From assembly GCA_029891385.1 (NCBI GenBank), contig CM057227.1, forward strand, positions 94,016,818 through 94,080,817: DNA of 64,000 bases, in the 5' to 3' direction. This document shows positions 10,912-23,891 of this stretch, in pieces; position 1 is the stretch's first letter; each line of letters starts with the position of its first letter. Under the pieces are notes generated by a model. It did not search any database and was not told the origin of the DNA. It saw nothing but the letters and a program-made list of their open reading frames with translations. Source of the stretch: Erythroxylum novogranatense. Taxonomy: Eukaryota > Streptophyta > Magnoliopsida > Malpighiales > Erythroxylaceae. Made by a program: the position numbers and the translations under genes.

Positions 10912-11814
10912 TGTAACATCCCATCCCTGATGGGAAGGGTAAATTGGTCAATTGTGACAGGCTAGTAATTTGCATTGCATATTTTGATTGAGCATTTATT
11001 TGACCTCTAATTTTAGAGGAATGAGTCGGCTTTGCACATACATTTGTGTATTCATGCATTCATGGCATTTTCCAGTATTTTATTGGGAATATGATTTGTT
11101 TCGTGATTTCTGAGAAAATTGTGCTTGAGAATTGGAATTGGAAATGTTTTAGAGTGACCGTTAGTTGATAATGACCCTTAGGAATTTTTCTGAAAATTCG
11201 GGAGAAAAAGTCCGGACTGGAAAATTTTCTGAGTGGCGGACTAATTAACTCTATAGTACGACATAACCATCCTATGGCAATGGGGACAATTTGATATATG
11301 ACTTTAGGAGTTTTAATGTGTCGAGCCATTAAAATTTGGAGACGAATTTGACTGGAAATGAGAAGAGATCTAAATGTATTGTGAGGAAGTGTCATGTTGC
11401 ATATTTGATTAACCTTTAAAATGCCTTAGGTTATAAGATTAGGAGAAAGGAAATCCTTTTCTCTCCTAGGGCACGTTTTCTTCTTCCCCTTCCTCGGTGA
11501 TTTTCGATCTCCACCCTCGAGATTATTGCCTGTTACTTCCTTGTGGTTGAAGATCAATCAGAATCCTTGAGAGAGTGATGGTTTTCGAGAGCTCAGAAGC
11601 TCATCGTGGGTGTTAGACAAAGATGAAAGGGTTGAGGAAGATTTCGGAAGATTTAAGGATTGGATGCTTGATTTTCGTAAGTGATTGGCTTTAATGTTGT
11701 TTATTTGCTAGTTAATGCATTCATGGGTTTGATTGTAAAAGGTTGGGGTAGTTATAGGTGAATTATGGAGGTTTTTAGTGAGAGAAATGGAAAAAATTCA
11801 TCGGAGAAGACGAT

Positions 11815-12052
11815 CGGAGCCGCGCACGTCGCGACGTGTGTTGATGGGCCTCGTCGCGACGAGCAAACAATCACTCGCCGCGGCGAGTATGGTTGGATGT
11901 CGCGGCGAGCGTGTTAATCTACGCCGTGACGAGCCCTTCCTTATACGTCGCGGCGAGCCCCGAAGAGATTGTTCGCTGCGGCGAGCGTCTCTTCACGCCG
12001 TGGCGAGCATCTCCAGGACGCCGTGGCGAGGGGTCTGAGGTCGCGGCGAGGA
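11815..12052 (+). repeat. CGGCGAGC palindrome cluster in solo LTR
   Basis: About ten copies of a CGYCGYGRCGAGC-like motif in 240 bp, including the perfect palindrome CTCGCCGCGGCGAG and the core GTCGCGAC. It is an abrupt CpG-rich island in AT-rich DNA, followed by the block with CCTCCAAATGAAGTGATG (about 12106-12123). The frame 11778-12038 through it is a by-product of low stop density, not a gene. Confidence 0.8.
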
Positions 12053-12713
12053 CTAATTTTTGAATTGGTTTGGTTTTGTTTTTGGGGCATAACTAATGGT
12101 GCAGACCTCCAAATGAAGTGATGTTTGATTCGTTATGATCTAGAGAAAGAGTTCTACAATTGATATGAAGAATGAAAGTTTGAATTCCAATTAGAAAGAT
12201 TTTAATTATTGAAAGAAGTTTGAGGATATGTTTTTATTGCAACCTAAGGATTGTTTCATGATAATTGAAGTATAATTGTGAGACTTTGGGATTAAATCAA
12301 ATCCTTTTGAGATTGTAGAAACTGAGCATAATGGATGAATTTTGATCTAGAGAATAGTGACATTAAAATTGAGGTCTCTCTTGAGAATATCCAAATGAGT
12401 ATGACTTAGTAAATTGACTGAATGTTAGAATTGAAATTGGTGGAGTTCCGTAATATGTCATTGAAGTGAAATAAGTCACTCTTGACCAATTGAGTGAAAA
12501 GTTAGATTTTGACAACAGAAAGTGGAAATTGGGAATTAGTGCCGGGAAGGTCATGAACTTGCATCGTACATCTTTTAAATTAAGACGTGCATCATTGAAC
12601 TATTTTGATTGTGCATTTAGTAATGAGAAATGATTTGATTGTTATAGAGACACCATTGGATCGTCATTCCACAGACAGTGCTGAGACTTCCAGGCAGTAG
12701 CTCGGAAGTGCAG

Positions 12714-13426
12714 GTGAGTAACCTAGTTGGTTTCTCAACCTATATGTGTTTAATATTACGCACTTATGCCATGTGGAGTTAATGGAGGGTTATATGTGTT
12801 TTCTTATGATCGATTTCGGACCACGGGTGTCCGAAGTATTGGAATGTGATATCGAAGTGCTATTTGTGTGTACTTTTTGTGAATGCTTCAATGAAATAAA
12901 TTATGAAAATGTTTATGAATGAAATACCGGACTGAAGGTCCGAAGGAATGGGAAATAGGACACTGAAATGTAAACTGACTGTAAATGTAAATTGGGACAT
13001 GTGCATTCATGCATAAAGGCATGATCAGATAATGGCAGTTGTGACCGGAGCAGCCAACGTATTTCAGAGCTTTAAGCTCAACGCACAGGGCTTCGTGCCT
13101 AACGTATTTCAGAGCCACAGGCTCACCATATCAGGGCATTCAGGCCCAACGTATTCAGAGCCATAGGCTCAACGCAATGTGCCCGTCACTGGGACAGTTC
13201 AGGCACACGATCACAACAACGTAATAAAAATGAAAAGTGTCACATGTGCATTGCATATATGAATGATTAAATGTGGATTGTGTGAAAGGCGAAATGCCTA
13301 AAATTGTGAAATGGCAGCGTATGAGATATTCTGTGAATTGTGTGAATATGCATGAGTTGAGTGAACCATCGATGATGGTTTCTCACTGAGTTCGCAAACT
13401 CACCCAACATTGCAAATATTTTTCAG
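12714..13426 (+). other. Putative LTR intron (solo LTR)
   Basis: Donor-like GCAG-GTGAGTAACC at 12714 and acceptor-like ATTTTTCAG-GACTTG ending 13426 give a 713-nt unit. A plant branch-site-like CTCAC (about 13409-13413) lies some 15 nt before the AG, inside the 3' arm of GAGTTcgcaAACTC. Donor and acceptor are kept in the other LTRs. Splicing is inference. Confidence 0.4.
13069..13166 (+). repeat. GAG-stem hairpin array in solo LTR
   Basis: Units include GAGCTttaAGCTC, GAGCCacaGGCTC and GAGCCataGGCTC, with weaker GGGCTtcgtGCCT and GGGCAttcagGCCC between them. Several are preceded by AACGTATTTCA, giving a period near 26-45 nt. Same form as the A1 array at 924-987. Confidence 0.7.
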
Positions 13427-13932
13427 GACTTGAAGAGTACCCCGTTAGAGAAACGGGATTATGATTACTGCAAGCAAGTTAGAGTTTGAATTCGGGATCA
13501 ATTCACATCTGCATTAGTATCGTCCTGTTCTTGTATAGAATTTGTATTTCTGCAATTTCTACAAAATAGTACTGCTACTGTAGAGGGCCCCATTTGATAA
13601 TGTTATAATTGGAATGTGAATTGCAGAAAGTGTTTAGGATTGGTATTAGGCCCAATTTAGCTATGGATTTTTGTGCATGAATTGGTTTACATACTGTTGA
13701 GTGTCTGTTATGACCGAAATTGCTTTGTGATTGAAAATGTTTTCGTATTAAAGCGGGTCCCAAATTGTTCACTGATTTCTGCATATGTGAATGTTTTCAT
13801 AATAATAAAAATGTCTTACTGAGTATTTGAACTGTTTTGACTGCTCTAGCATACCACCCTCGTGAGGCACGGGCTCGGATATCACCATCGATATCGGGTT
13901 CAGGTCTTGCGGGAGTGGGATGCTACACATTA

Positions 13933-14373
13933 AGATTATAAAAAGAAGAAGAAATGGTTGTTTTGTTTGGAAATTGAAGAAGAAGTCATGGAAGAAGAAG
14001 AGAGGTAGAGGAAAGCTAGGGTTTTTGGAGATCTTGAAGAATTTGACGAATCTTGGAGCTAAACAAGTAAGTACAAGACTCAACCTCTTTTGATTTGATG
14101 AATGAGTGATGGTTAGAAGTGAAAATGAAGTGGAATGTGTGAAGTGAGTTGTTGTTGAAAGGTGTTTTAGGGTTAATAATCAAAGATGGATTTTAATGTT
14201 TTTGTAAATGATATTATGTTGAAATGAGTTTAGAAATGAAGTAGGAATAATGATTTAGGGTTAAGATGAGTTATTTGTGAAATATGGGAAGTATGAAGAT
14301 GGAAAATGTCGAAAATCAATTTTCGGGAGGTTTCTGGTCTCGTATGTCGCGGCGCGCGTAGGCGCCCACGTTG
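13933..14373 (+). repeat. LTR B, 3' copy, part 2 (truncated)
   Basis: Resumes at the TATA box after the solo LTR and matches 2136-2560, then diverges inside the palindrome cluster. Here the cluster reads TCGCGGCGCGCG where the 5' copy reads TTGACGTCATGGC. It stops at about 14373 within that cluster. Confidence 0.8.
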
Positions 14374-14459
14374 GACTCTGAAAATGGGGCTCATCATGTT
14401 TGGTATCAGAGCAAGAAAAGATTACAAGGAACCACACTTAAGTATGTTGGTTTTCTGGA
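14374..14459 (+). other. Orphan primer-site fragment at junction
   Basis: Contains TGGTATCAGAGC at 14401-14412 followed by AAGAAAAGATTACAAGG. There is no recognisable LTR end immediately before it, and within 60 bp the sequence returns to LTR A1. It may be a scrap of a leader captured during repair. Confidence 0.5.
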
Positions 14460-16709
14460 AGGGCTTGAAAACCAATTTCACCTCTAAGGTTGTCAAAAAT
14501 CCAATCAAATCTACTGCCTTCACATTACCATTCAAAACTATACAACATTTTTTTCCAAACATCATATCTTTCCATCCCCTTTGCCAAAAATTCCAAGCTT
14601 TATATCAAAAGAAAGATAAAAACATATTCTACAACTTTCTTAAATAACTTTTAAGCAAATTCAACCTCCAAACAAATCAAATTCTCAATAAAAGTTTTTA
14701 CCTATATAAGTCAGCCTCAACAGTAACACAATCTTCCAAAAATCATAACTTCTTATACCCTTATCCAAAAATTCCAGATCTTATAGAAATGAAAAGATCA
14801 GAAAACATGCTACAATTGTCATGAAGGACTTAGAAGCAAATTCTATCTCTAACTAGGTCAAATTCTCCCATTATTGTGGCTGCCCTGTTAAAGAGTGTTA
14901 AATCAACATATAACCTAAACCATATCCGAAATTGAAAAATTCATAACTTACAAGCCCTATATCCAAAAAGAGCATATCATACCACATTACAAAGATAAAA
15001 CATTCCGCTACAACTTTCCATAAGATTAATTGAGCCAATTGCAACCCTAACAGTCCAAAATTTGCCTCAAAGTGCAATAACTACAAAACCTATACTTAGA
15101 GACATGTCACACACAAAACAACATAAAACTTTTGGAAAAACATCTGAAACTTAACAAACCATAACTTTCAACCTTAAGTTCAAAAAATTTCATACTTAGT
15201 GGTGATTGAAAGCTAACAAATAAGTCTTTAACTTTCATGAAGATCAACTTAGCAACATTTGACTCAATCATCCTAGAAAAATTCCTAAAGTTTCAGATCA
15301 TAACTCTCCAATTTCCACATTAGTGTCACACCATTAGCATTATTCATCCTGTACATATTGCCCACTTTTAAAGCAAAATTCAGAATCCTTCAAGCCAAAA
15401 TTAGACAGCACTTCCTTCATGAGAATTTTAGACACACTTATCATGTTTAATTTAAGCCAAACCTCATCTCAATAGCATAACCACATGAAAAGTTTTGATC
15501 AAAACATTGGAACATACACAAGTTCAATTTTCCAGATTTATAACCTAACTCACATCCTACATCTTCCATACCATTTCTAACACAAATACCATTAAATTTG
15601 CTCCATAAACAAGTCACAACCTATCCTTGAACACAAGTCCACAAATTTGCAGCAACTACACTCAACCATCTCCCATTAATAAACACTCATTTAATAACCT
15701 TCCTAACCATCCAAAACAACTTAATACTACATAACATCTCATCCATTAACTTCTAATTCTTCATTCACCAATCATCGATCAATCAAAGAATCAACATACC
15801 CATATAGTCAAAGCACAACTTCATGCAATTGATGCACAAGATGTCACAATTATGCATTTAACTAACATAAAACATAATCTTACCTATTTAAACTTCAACC
15901 TTCTTCAATTTCTCTAACTTCTCACAAACTTCCTAAATTTCCCTACCAACAACGATCATCATCCTTGAGGCTTAGGTTAGTATTTTCTTTGTGAACAAGG
16001 AGGAGAAAGAGGGGTTCTTGTGTAGTGAAGATGAGTAGCAATTCTAGCTAAAAAGAGCGAGAAAATTCGATGAAGAAGAGGAGAAATGAAGGTTTCAGAT
16101 GAAGGAGAAAGAAATAAGGGATTTGTGTGTCTTAATTATGGAAGTATCGAGAGTGGCTAGAAGAAGAATGGGCTTTAGTTAAAACAATAAGGCATGGTAG
16201 GCAAGTGACACATGTCACTTGCCACATGTCAATCTCTCAAATTTTCATTTAATTTTTTTCCAATTTCTAGTCCAATTTCTCCCAAAATCCCAACGGCTCA
16301 AAATAAAAAATTCCTAAAATCATGTATCTAAATTCCAGTGCCATTGGACAGTCGTTTCCAATACCGGAAATCCAATCAGTCCGTCACTTGGCAATTTTTC
16401 CGGTCTAAAAATTTTCTCAGAAAAATTCCAGAAAAAATTCTAAAATTTCCCAAATATGTAAAACAGAAAAAAAATCCACTCCAATTCAAATTTCAAGCAC
16501 AAAAACATATTTTTCCCAATAAACACATTTATAGACACATATGCCGGGAAATGTCATGAATGCATGTACAATCATATGCATGTGAAAAAATTTCTATTCA
16601 TGTATATATGGAGGCCATATTATGCATGATCATGCCAAGATAAGTTTACACACTCATAACTCATTCCAAATTACTATTTTACCCTTCCCATCAATGATGG
16701 GATGTTACA
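14460..16709 (-). repeat. LTR A1, 5' portion
   Basis: Continuation of LTR A1 after the B composite, collinear with LTR A2 from 22153 onward. In its own direction the LTR starts TGTAACATCCCATC, seen at 16709 as the complement of GATGTTACA. A promoter must lie in this half; I could not choose a TATA box with confidence. There are no coding frames of note. Confidence 0.85.
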
Positions 16710-16730
16710 ACTCTCCCCTCCTAACAAAAA
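16710..16730 (-). other. Polypurine tract, A unit
   Basis: The minus strand reads TTTTTGTTAGGAGGGGAGAGT ending at the LTR start, preceded by GAATTTCGAGGACAAAA. It shows that LTR A1 is also the 3' LTR of the internal region at higher coordinates. Confidence 0.85.
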
Positions 16731-19700
16731 TTTTGTCCTCGAAATTCATTTCTGATTAAGGAAGAAGGCAGGGTTTCTATTCTCTTTCCACTCGATCACT
16801 TCTTTCAAGACAGATCTAATAGGGCTATCAATTCCTTGATTACACGTAACACTTGCTTAATTAATTCCTTGATGAGTTTTGTAGATTGCTCAAGTTTTCA
16901 CTTCCAATCCCAACAACACATATATCATATTATAACAATACTAACCATAAAGAAGCTCATAGATTCATAGTCCTATTATCGCCATAGTTTTAATTAGATT
17001 ACATCTTGACAAAGGTGATACACTCAAGGACAAGTCATTTGTTTCACTTCTTATCGGTGTTAGTACACTTAACTTCCAAATCTTTTTCCATATAGTCACA
17101 ACCTCGATGTGATCCCCAAAATCCATTCGTCCTTCAAAACACAGTTTATTCAGATTCCAACTTCATTTCACTAACTAATGATATTCCCAAATTTGTTTCG
17201 ACTTTTACCTTGGGTGACGATTCTTTTTGTCGTCTGTCACCTCTAATAGTATCACTAGGATAATGATGATTATGCATGTAGTCACTTTGCACTATACATT
17301 AATCTCATATGCTAATGCACTGTTGACATATAAGCTTTATATCTGTCTCCAATAGTCAAGACTACAAGAAACTCAAATGTATAAGCACTCAGCTCGATAT
17401 TCTTAGCCGCCAATTGCTCTTTCAAGGTACACTTACTAGGACATCTCTCTATCAGGTAGTACACATACTTTATTCCATCAAAATTCCTCAAATCCTCAAT
17501 TTGGGCTTTCCTAATTGCAAATACTTTTTCATAGTTAATAAGATTTCCTTTTTGCTCCATTTTAACTCGTCACTATACACTATTTATTGCACTAGATTGA
17601 GTAACCTAAATATCCACATGTGTGGTACTCTGCTATGAAATGTTCTATTCGATACAGTTGATTGGAACATTAGCTTTATTAGGACAGGTCCCTCTGTACA
17701 ATCCTTTCAATCCTTTCGTACATTAACCTCTACTAATCTGTCCATTCATATGTATATCCAATATGTTTCTTTACACATCATGATTCCAAGCTTTCAAACC
17801 AACTACTATTGCAGAAATTTTTTATTCATGTATCTAAATTTAGCTCATGGAGCTATAATTATCCCTAGGTACACAAAATCACCTTATACTATTACAACCA
17901 ATTCCCTCTTGATCTCGATTGGGAACCTCTATTGTATATACTACAAAATCTCCAAGTCCAAATGACATACTTAACACTATAGTTATTTTATTTTCATTCA
18001 TCACTAACGCAGCTTATATATTTTTCCCTCAAGTATTCCATATAATCTCCTTACCTTTATGATCATAGTCACTAACTAATATCATTTTGCTTGGATCACA
18101 TTAACCTTCAATATCATAATCCTATCGGGGTATGGTTAACTCCAATAGATATAACCTCAAACTCAGTGTGCTTATGTTCAATTCTCGTAATTCCTTAAGT
18201 AACTAATCAGTAGTATTATCACATGATATCCTCAATTTTCCATTGAACTTCCTTTTTCTCGACGAATTTTAGTAGTTCTTTCAATTTCTCGATGATTCCA
18301 CATTAACTTATTCTAATGTCTGTTCATTCATACCTGTTGCGCCACACATTTCAATTTATCTACAAACAGAACTTCCTGTGTTGGAAACCCCTTCATCCTA
18401 TATAATTTGTGGTTCACAAAAATGTTTACACAGACTATGATGTGGACCAAAATTCACCTCACATTAACAAGAATGTCTCCTCAAATTGTTGAAATCCTTT
18501 TATATAGTTGGATACTTTACATCAACAAAATATATATACACTCCCAATAGCCTTTCTTTTTTTTAACTCTTATACTTGAGTCTTTGCTATGGATATAACT
18601 CCAATATTCACTTTTGACTCACTATTTATTCATTTTTTTATAAAGAAGATGGCACAGCATAACTTTTCCTAGAGACCTGTCATCTTATTTCACAATTTCC
18701 TTCGTTGCGTCAATCGGTTCCTTTTTGAAGCAAACCCGATTGAATCAAGCGAGGGGCCCTGACCCCTAGACAATGGAAGAATTACCAAATTCCATTGTTG
18801 AATCGAGAGAAGAGCTTATGATCTCAGCTACTGGTCATGGAAAGCCTGCCTTCATTGGTCATAACTAAATTACCTAGCTTTCTGACCCTATTTCAGTGAT
18901 TTCTTGGTACAAACCTCAATATTGTCACTCACCTATTGTCCATGAATACTTATTGGTCATTCTTAATACCTCAGGAAAAATCAATTTCAACACCTATCTA
19001 ATAAGTTCTATGGTCAATGCATCCTCGATACTAAGGCTCAATGAGGCATTAAACAATTTCTTTTACTCTACACCCCGGTAGATACCATCCAAAATCCTTA
19101 CATCTTATTTAAAGATGTATTTATGCCATGTCTTCACTTACTCACATTTGCTAATGCTACTTACTTTCCAATTGACTCTAGATAACATTTCTATCCTTGT
19201 TCCTGCCCATGACTGGAGTTTACCATATAATCATAACATAAACCTATTTTTATAGCCAATAACGTGCCTTGCACTTTCTTCCTCACCTTTACACACATAT
19301 TGACAGTGATTCTACTCCAGTTTTCCAGTATTTACCTCTTCTTCTAATGCAACATCCTATCATGATCATTGAATTAGAATTTTCAGTGCCTTCACTTTTC
19401 CCCTTTTGATTTTATCATCCTTTCCATAGCCACATGCATACATACAATCCAAACCTAGGCGCATTTCTAATTTTCTCCATACTACACATCATGTAATGCG
19501 TTTCATCACTTGTAAAATCATGTTCATATTATTTCATCGTCCATATGTATATTCTCAATCCATTTAGAATTATAGATGCAGAATCATCAAGAATTGTAAT
19601 CTCATTATCACAAACATATTATTGCACTAAATCTTTCAAATCCACGTTTATCCTTTCACAGTCATATTTCTTTTGATCAGGCTTGTACACTTTAATCTCA

Positions 19701-20285
19701 TCATTTCTGCTTCTTACTGACAACTTCTCTATCTCATTCGAAGGTAGAACATTTCAGTATAATATCGATATCTCATAATAAACACCAACAGCTATATCTA
19801 TCTTGTCAAACCATGTACTTTTTCTCATTTCCAATCATCCCCATAACTCTTATCACTTTTAACCAATATTCTTCTCATGTCCAAATTTGACCTCTCCAGG
19901 CTATCGCAAATTTCGTTTTCTTTCAACTCGATTTATACACTTTAAGTCTCATTATTAATTTTGATATCACTTCTTTCTTAAATCAGCCCATGCCAATGTC
20001 TTCACATTCATATCACATTCGAGGGTTTATAACCACAATACAATATGAATATCATTATTCATTTTTCTTTTCCCATTCCTAATTGCCCATAAACCTTCAT
20101 TGGCTCATATTCTGACATATCATCACTTTTCTCACACTTTAACACTTAACGCATGTTCATGCGTATGACTCATACTCATGCGACTCAGACTAGGGATCAG
20201 TTGCCACGGTCTACTATGACATGACTTTAATGTATGTGACTTGACCTATGTTTCAGAAAATGCCCATATAAGCTCGTACTTTTAG
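16731..20285 (-). pseudogene. Decayed internal region between LTRs A1 and A2
   Basis: About 3.6 kb between a polypurine tract and a primer site, both on minus. That is shorter than the roughly 5 kb expected for an autonomous chromovirus. No domain survives; the longest frames (for example 17312-17560 on minus) match nothing I recognise. Parts are homologous to the B internal region (near 18540-18610) and to 30863-32232 and 36331-37129. It is either heavily mutated gag-pol with deletions or a non-autonomous internal region; the sequence alone does not decide. Confidence 0.6.
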
Positions 20286-20297
20286 GCTCTGATACCG
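20286..20297 (-). other. Primer binding site, A2
   Basis: The minus strand reads CGGTATCAGAGC, the Met-tRNA primer site with its first base changed from T to C, followed after six bases by the LTR end at 20304. Confidence 0.85.
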
Positions 20298-20303
20298 CCT
20301 AAA

Positions 20304-22904
20304 TGTAACACCCCACTCCCGTATGACCCGAACCTGACATCGATGGTGATATTCGAGTCCGTGCCCTGCAAGGATGGCGTGCTACATCACTCAGTCAAAA
20401 CTTAGTATAATTTTTTTTTGTTTTAAAACATAACATACACTATGCAGAAATCAAATAACATACACAATCACCAGTAAGTACAATGACTGGCCCCTTTATA
20501 AATACAAATTAATTCGGTCCGGTGACTTTACAAATTGACCTAATCATTTGTACAAAAATTCAGAAAATACAATTTTATACAAAATTTATCAGACACTGAT
20601 GCAGATGCGAACTGATCCCCGACCTCTTCTCTCACTCTCATGCGGTTGCTATACGTCCGTTGCCTAACGGGGTATTCTTCTAGGTCTTGAAAAATAATTA
20701 TAAATTTTGGGTGAGTTTTACGAACTCAGTGAGTGACCATCATCGATGGTTCACCCAATCACATAACACAATTTTCATACATCTCACATTATTTCATAGT
20801 GAACATATTCGCAATATTTCACATTCACACATTCACAAAATTTCACGTTCACATTATTCATAATCGATACATGCACATGAGACTCACTTTCTAGTTCTTA
20901 TTTTGCTGTGACCGAGTGCCTAAACTATCCCTTGTAGGGCTCATTAATAACTGTCACTTATCTATTGGTGGATATAGGGCTCATTAAACGTTGAGCCTGA
21001 GGCTCTGAATCCCTTATGAGCTTGAAGCTCATTTTCACTCGTTGAGCTTAAAGCTCTGATCGGTGGCGACTCTGGTCATAACAGCCATTATATTTTATGC
21101 ACTTATGCCATGTGATGCAGTAGTCACTTCCACTCACGTTCACATATTATCAGACCGTAGTCCGACACGTATCAATCACATCACCCGAATTTCATAATTT
21201 CACATTACTCTAAATATCATATGATCACAATCAAAAACATGTGTCAAAAATTATTACATCTCAAGTATGTAGTTCACAAATTCACAAACAAGTAGCACTT
21301 CTATTTCATAGCTCCCCAATACATCAGACCTTCTGTCTGGAATCCACAATCAGAAACAATTCACAAACCCACCATTATTCACTACATTCAGCAATTATAC
21401 AATATGAAAAAAATAGAATAAAGGGTAAAATGAGACAATCTCGGTCTACTCACAAATAGCTTCCGAGCTAATGCCTGGAAGTCTCGACAACGTCGGTGAG
21501 TTGACGTTCCAAATGCGCCTCTATAACAGTCAAAATATACAAACATTACCAAATGTATAATCAGAAATATATAAAAATGCACTTGTAGCAATTAAAATGT
21601 GTACAATGCATGTTCGTGACATTCCCGACACTATTTCAAAAATTCTCATCACAAAATGTTCCTCAAAATTTTAGATACTCATTGACACTAAAATCACTTA
21701 CTTCGGACCTCTATAGGTCCAATTATTAATAAAACATGGACCAGAAAAGTAATTATCTGGTCTCCTCACTTTGACCTAACTAATCCACGTTAATTTCATC
21801 TCTAAAAATTCACAATTTTACATAGAAATGAAATTAAAGGACTCACGAATCTGATGCCTCAAAAATCAGGTCAATCGAAGGTCGGACGAAAAAGTTATGC
21901 ACAAAAGAATAGGAGAGGGTTTGGGTTGGGCCGAATCGGGTCAGCCCACGTCGGGCCCGGTTGACCCGCGGGGTTAGCCCTCGCAAGGGCGAGGGTCAGT
22001 CCCTCGCTTTCCAAATCCGATTTCCTTTTTTTATTTATAAAACACTTAATACCTCCTCTCCTTTCCCAAACCCTATCTTTTCACACAAGTAACCAAAAAT
22101 GACAAATAAGGTCTCATTGGAAAGATCATAGAAAACTCTACAAGTTTTATATAGCGCTTGAAAACCAATTTCACCTCTAATGGTGTCAAAAATTCAATCA
22201 AAGCTACTACCTTCACATTACCATTCAAAACAATACAAAATTTTTTTTTCCAAACATCATATCTTTCCATCCCCTTTGCTAAAAATTCCAAGCTTTATAT
22301 CAAAAGAAATATAAAAACATATTCTACAACTTTCATGAATAACTTGGAAACAAATTCAACCTCCAAACAAATCAAATTCTCAATTAAAGTTTCTACCTAT
22401 ATAAGTCATCCTCAACAGTAACACAATCTTCCAAAAATCATAACTTCTTATACCCTTATCCAAAAATTCCATATCTTATTGCAATGGAAAGATCAGAAAA
22501 CATGATACAATTCTCATGAAGGACTTAGAAGCAACTTCTATCTCTAACTAGGTCAAATTCTCTCATTATTATGGCTGCTCTGTTAAAGAGTGTTAAATCA
22601 ACATATAACCTAAACCATATCTGAAATTGAAAAATTCATAACTTACAAGCCCTATATCCAAAAAGAGCATATCACACCTCATTACAAAGCTAAAACATTC
22701 CTATACAACTTTCCATAAGATCACTTGAGCCAATTGCAACCCTAACAGTCCAAAATTTGCCTCAAAGTGCAATAACCACAAAACCTATACTTAGAGACAT
22801 TTCACACACAAAACAACATAAAAATTTTGGAAAACATCTAAAACTTAACAAACCATAACTTTCAACCTTAAGTTCAAAAAATGTCATACTTCGTGGAGAT
22901 TGAA
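20304..22904 (-). repeat. LTR A2, truncated by LTR D
   Basis: About 90 percent similar by eye to LTR A1 (237-1903 and 14460 on). It has three hairpins at about 20992-21056 (GAGCCtgaGGCTC, GAGCTtgaAGCTC, GAGCTtaaAGCTC), a donor-like GTGAGT (complement 21448-21453) and a weakened acceptor (CAAG instead of CAGG, complement 20686-20689). Its palindrome cluster is reduced to one copy, CCTCGCAAGGGCGAGG (about 21980-21996). It breaks at 22905 where LTR D begins; its promoter half is absent. Confidence 0.85.
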
Positions 22905-23891
22905 TGTTGGACCCCGAACCATTCTGTAAGCTAAGACTATTAAATAAGAAATGTTTGGTATTTAGATATGTATAAAGAAAAGAAGAAGTTATGGAATTGA
23001 GAAGAAATGGAAAGAGATTGATTGAATCAAAAGTCATAGGATTGGTTAAAGTTCATGAGTTAGATAATTTTCTGAACATAGTTCAGTATTTTAAGAAATT
23101 CGGGAGCTTTACAACTCTGATTTAGTCGATTCTTGAGAAAAATTAAAATTAAGATATGGGGCTACAAATCATATGAAGGGATCGAGTTTTAATTTACTCC
23201 CTAAGGTTGTTAATTTTTGAGTCAAAGTTGGGTTAATGTTCAGTCTCGGATTTTATGCAGGTCCGATAGTAATTCGCCCATAACTCTTTCGTTTCTGACC
23301 CGATTTGAGCCTTTTTGGTGTCTTTGGAAACGTAAGACATTGAGAAACATTTGTCTAGAAGGAAGTATTGTCAAATTCCTTCAATTGATCTAACATAATT
23401 AGTTAGGAAGTTAGAAGTGTAAGTTGTGAGGTTAAAGAACAAATGTAGCACCCCACTCCCGACGAGACCCGAACCCGATATCCATTGTGATATCCGAGCC
23501 CGTGACCCGCGAGGGTGGCGTACTAGAACAGTCATTACCTTGTTAACCAAAAATCGTATGACATTTTTTTTTCTTTGAAAAACATTAGAGTGCGCATGAC
23601 ATTATCTTTTTCTTTCAAAAACAGTAGAGTGCGCAAAGCAATCATTGACTTGGCCCAATTATAACAAAACATTTTCAAATATTAAACCATTTCACTGATA
23701 AAACAATTTCACTCATTATTAGCACTCATTAGTGCTCAGTTACTCTATATAATTACATGTAAACAATTGGGCCTACTAAATACCAAATGAATACACTAAT
23801 GCAGATACGGACGACACTGATCCCGACCCGATACTCTATCTTGCTAGCAGTATACGTACTCCCGTGTGTCCAACGGGGTACTCTCCATTTC

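Larger units (their letters stand above)
10912..13927 (+). mobile_element. Solo gypsy LTR (A group) with TSD CATTA
   Basis: Starts TGTAACATCCCATCC and ends GATGCTACA, with the 5-bp duplication CATTA on both sides (10907-10911, 13928-13932). The uninterrupted target can be read at 2131-2150, which confirms the insertion. Length is 3016 bp with no internal region, so it is a solo LTR left by LTR-LTR recombination. Own-direction landmarks: CpG-rich palindrome cluster 11815-12052, donor-like CAG-GTGAGT 12713, hairpin array 13069-13166, outer GGGTGA/TCACCC stem near 13365-13405, acceptor-like TTTTCAG-G 13426. It shares these with the LTR of A5 (43438-55691). Confidence 0.93.
1904..14459 (+). mobile_element. 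Nested group B gypsy composite in LTR A1
   Basis: The insertion begins TGTTGGCCCCCG at 1904, and a near-identical LTR start recurs at 10680, directly after a polypurine tract, marking 5' and 3' LTRs of one plus-strand element. Between them lie LTR sequence, a SINE, a reversed LTR fragment (E) and decayed pol. The 3' LTR carries a solo LTR and is cut at about 14373. The right edge is complex: an orphan primer site at 14401 and loss of about 190 bp of LTR A1 relative to LTR A2. No target duplication for the composite can be seen. The element cannot be functional. Confidence 0.75.

Noticed and set aside
11778..12038. Arginine-rich frame that looks coding
   Set aside because: It is a by-product of the CGGCGAGC palindrome cluster, which is GC-rich and stop-poor; the same happens at 33942-34277 and 53899-54261.
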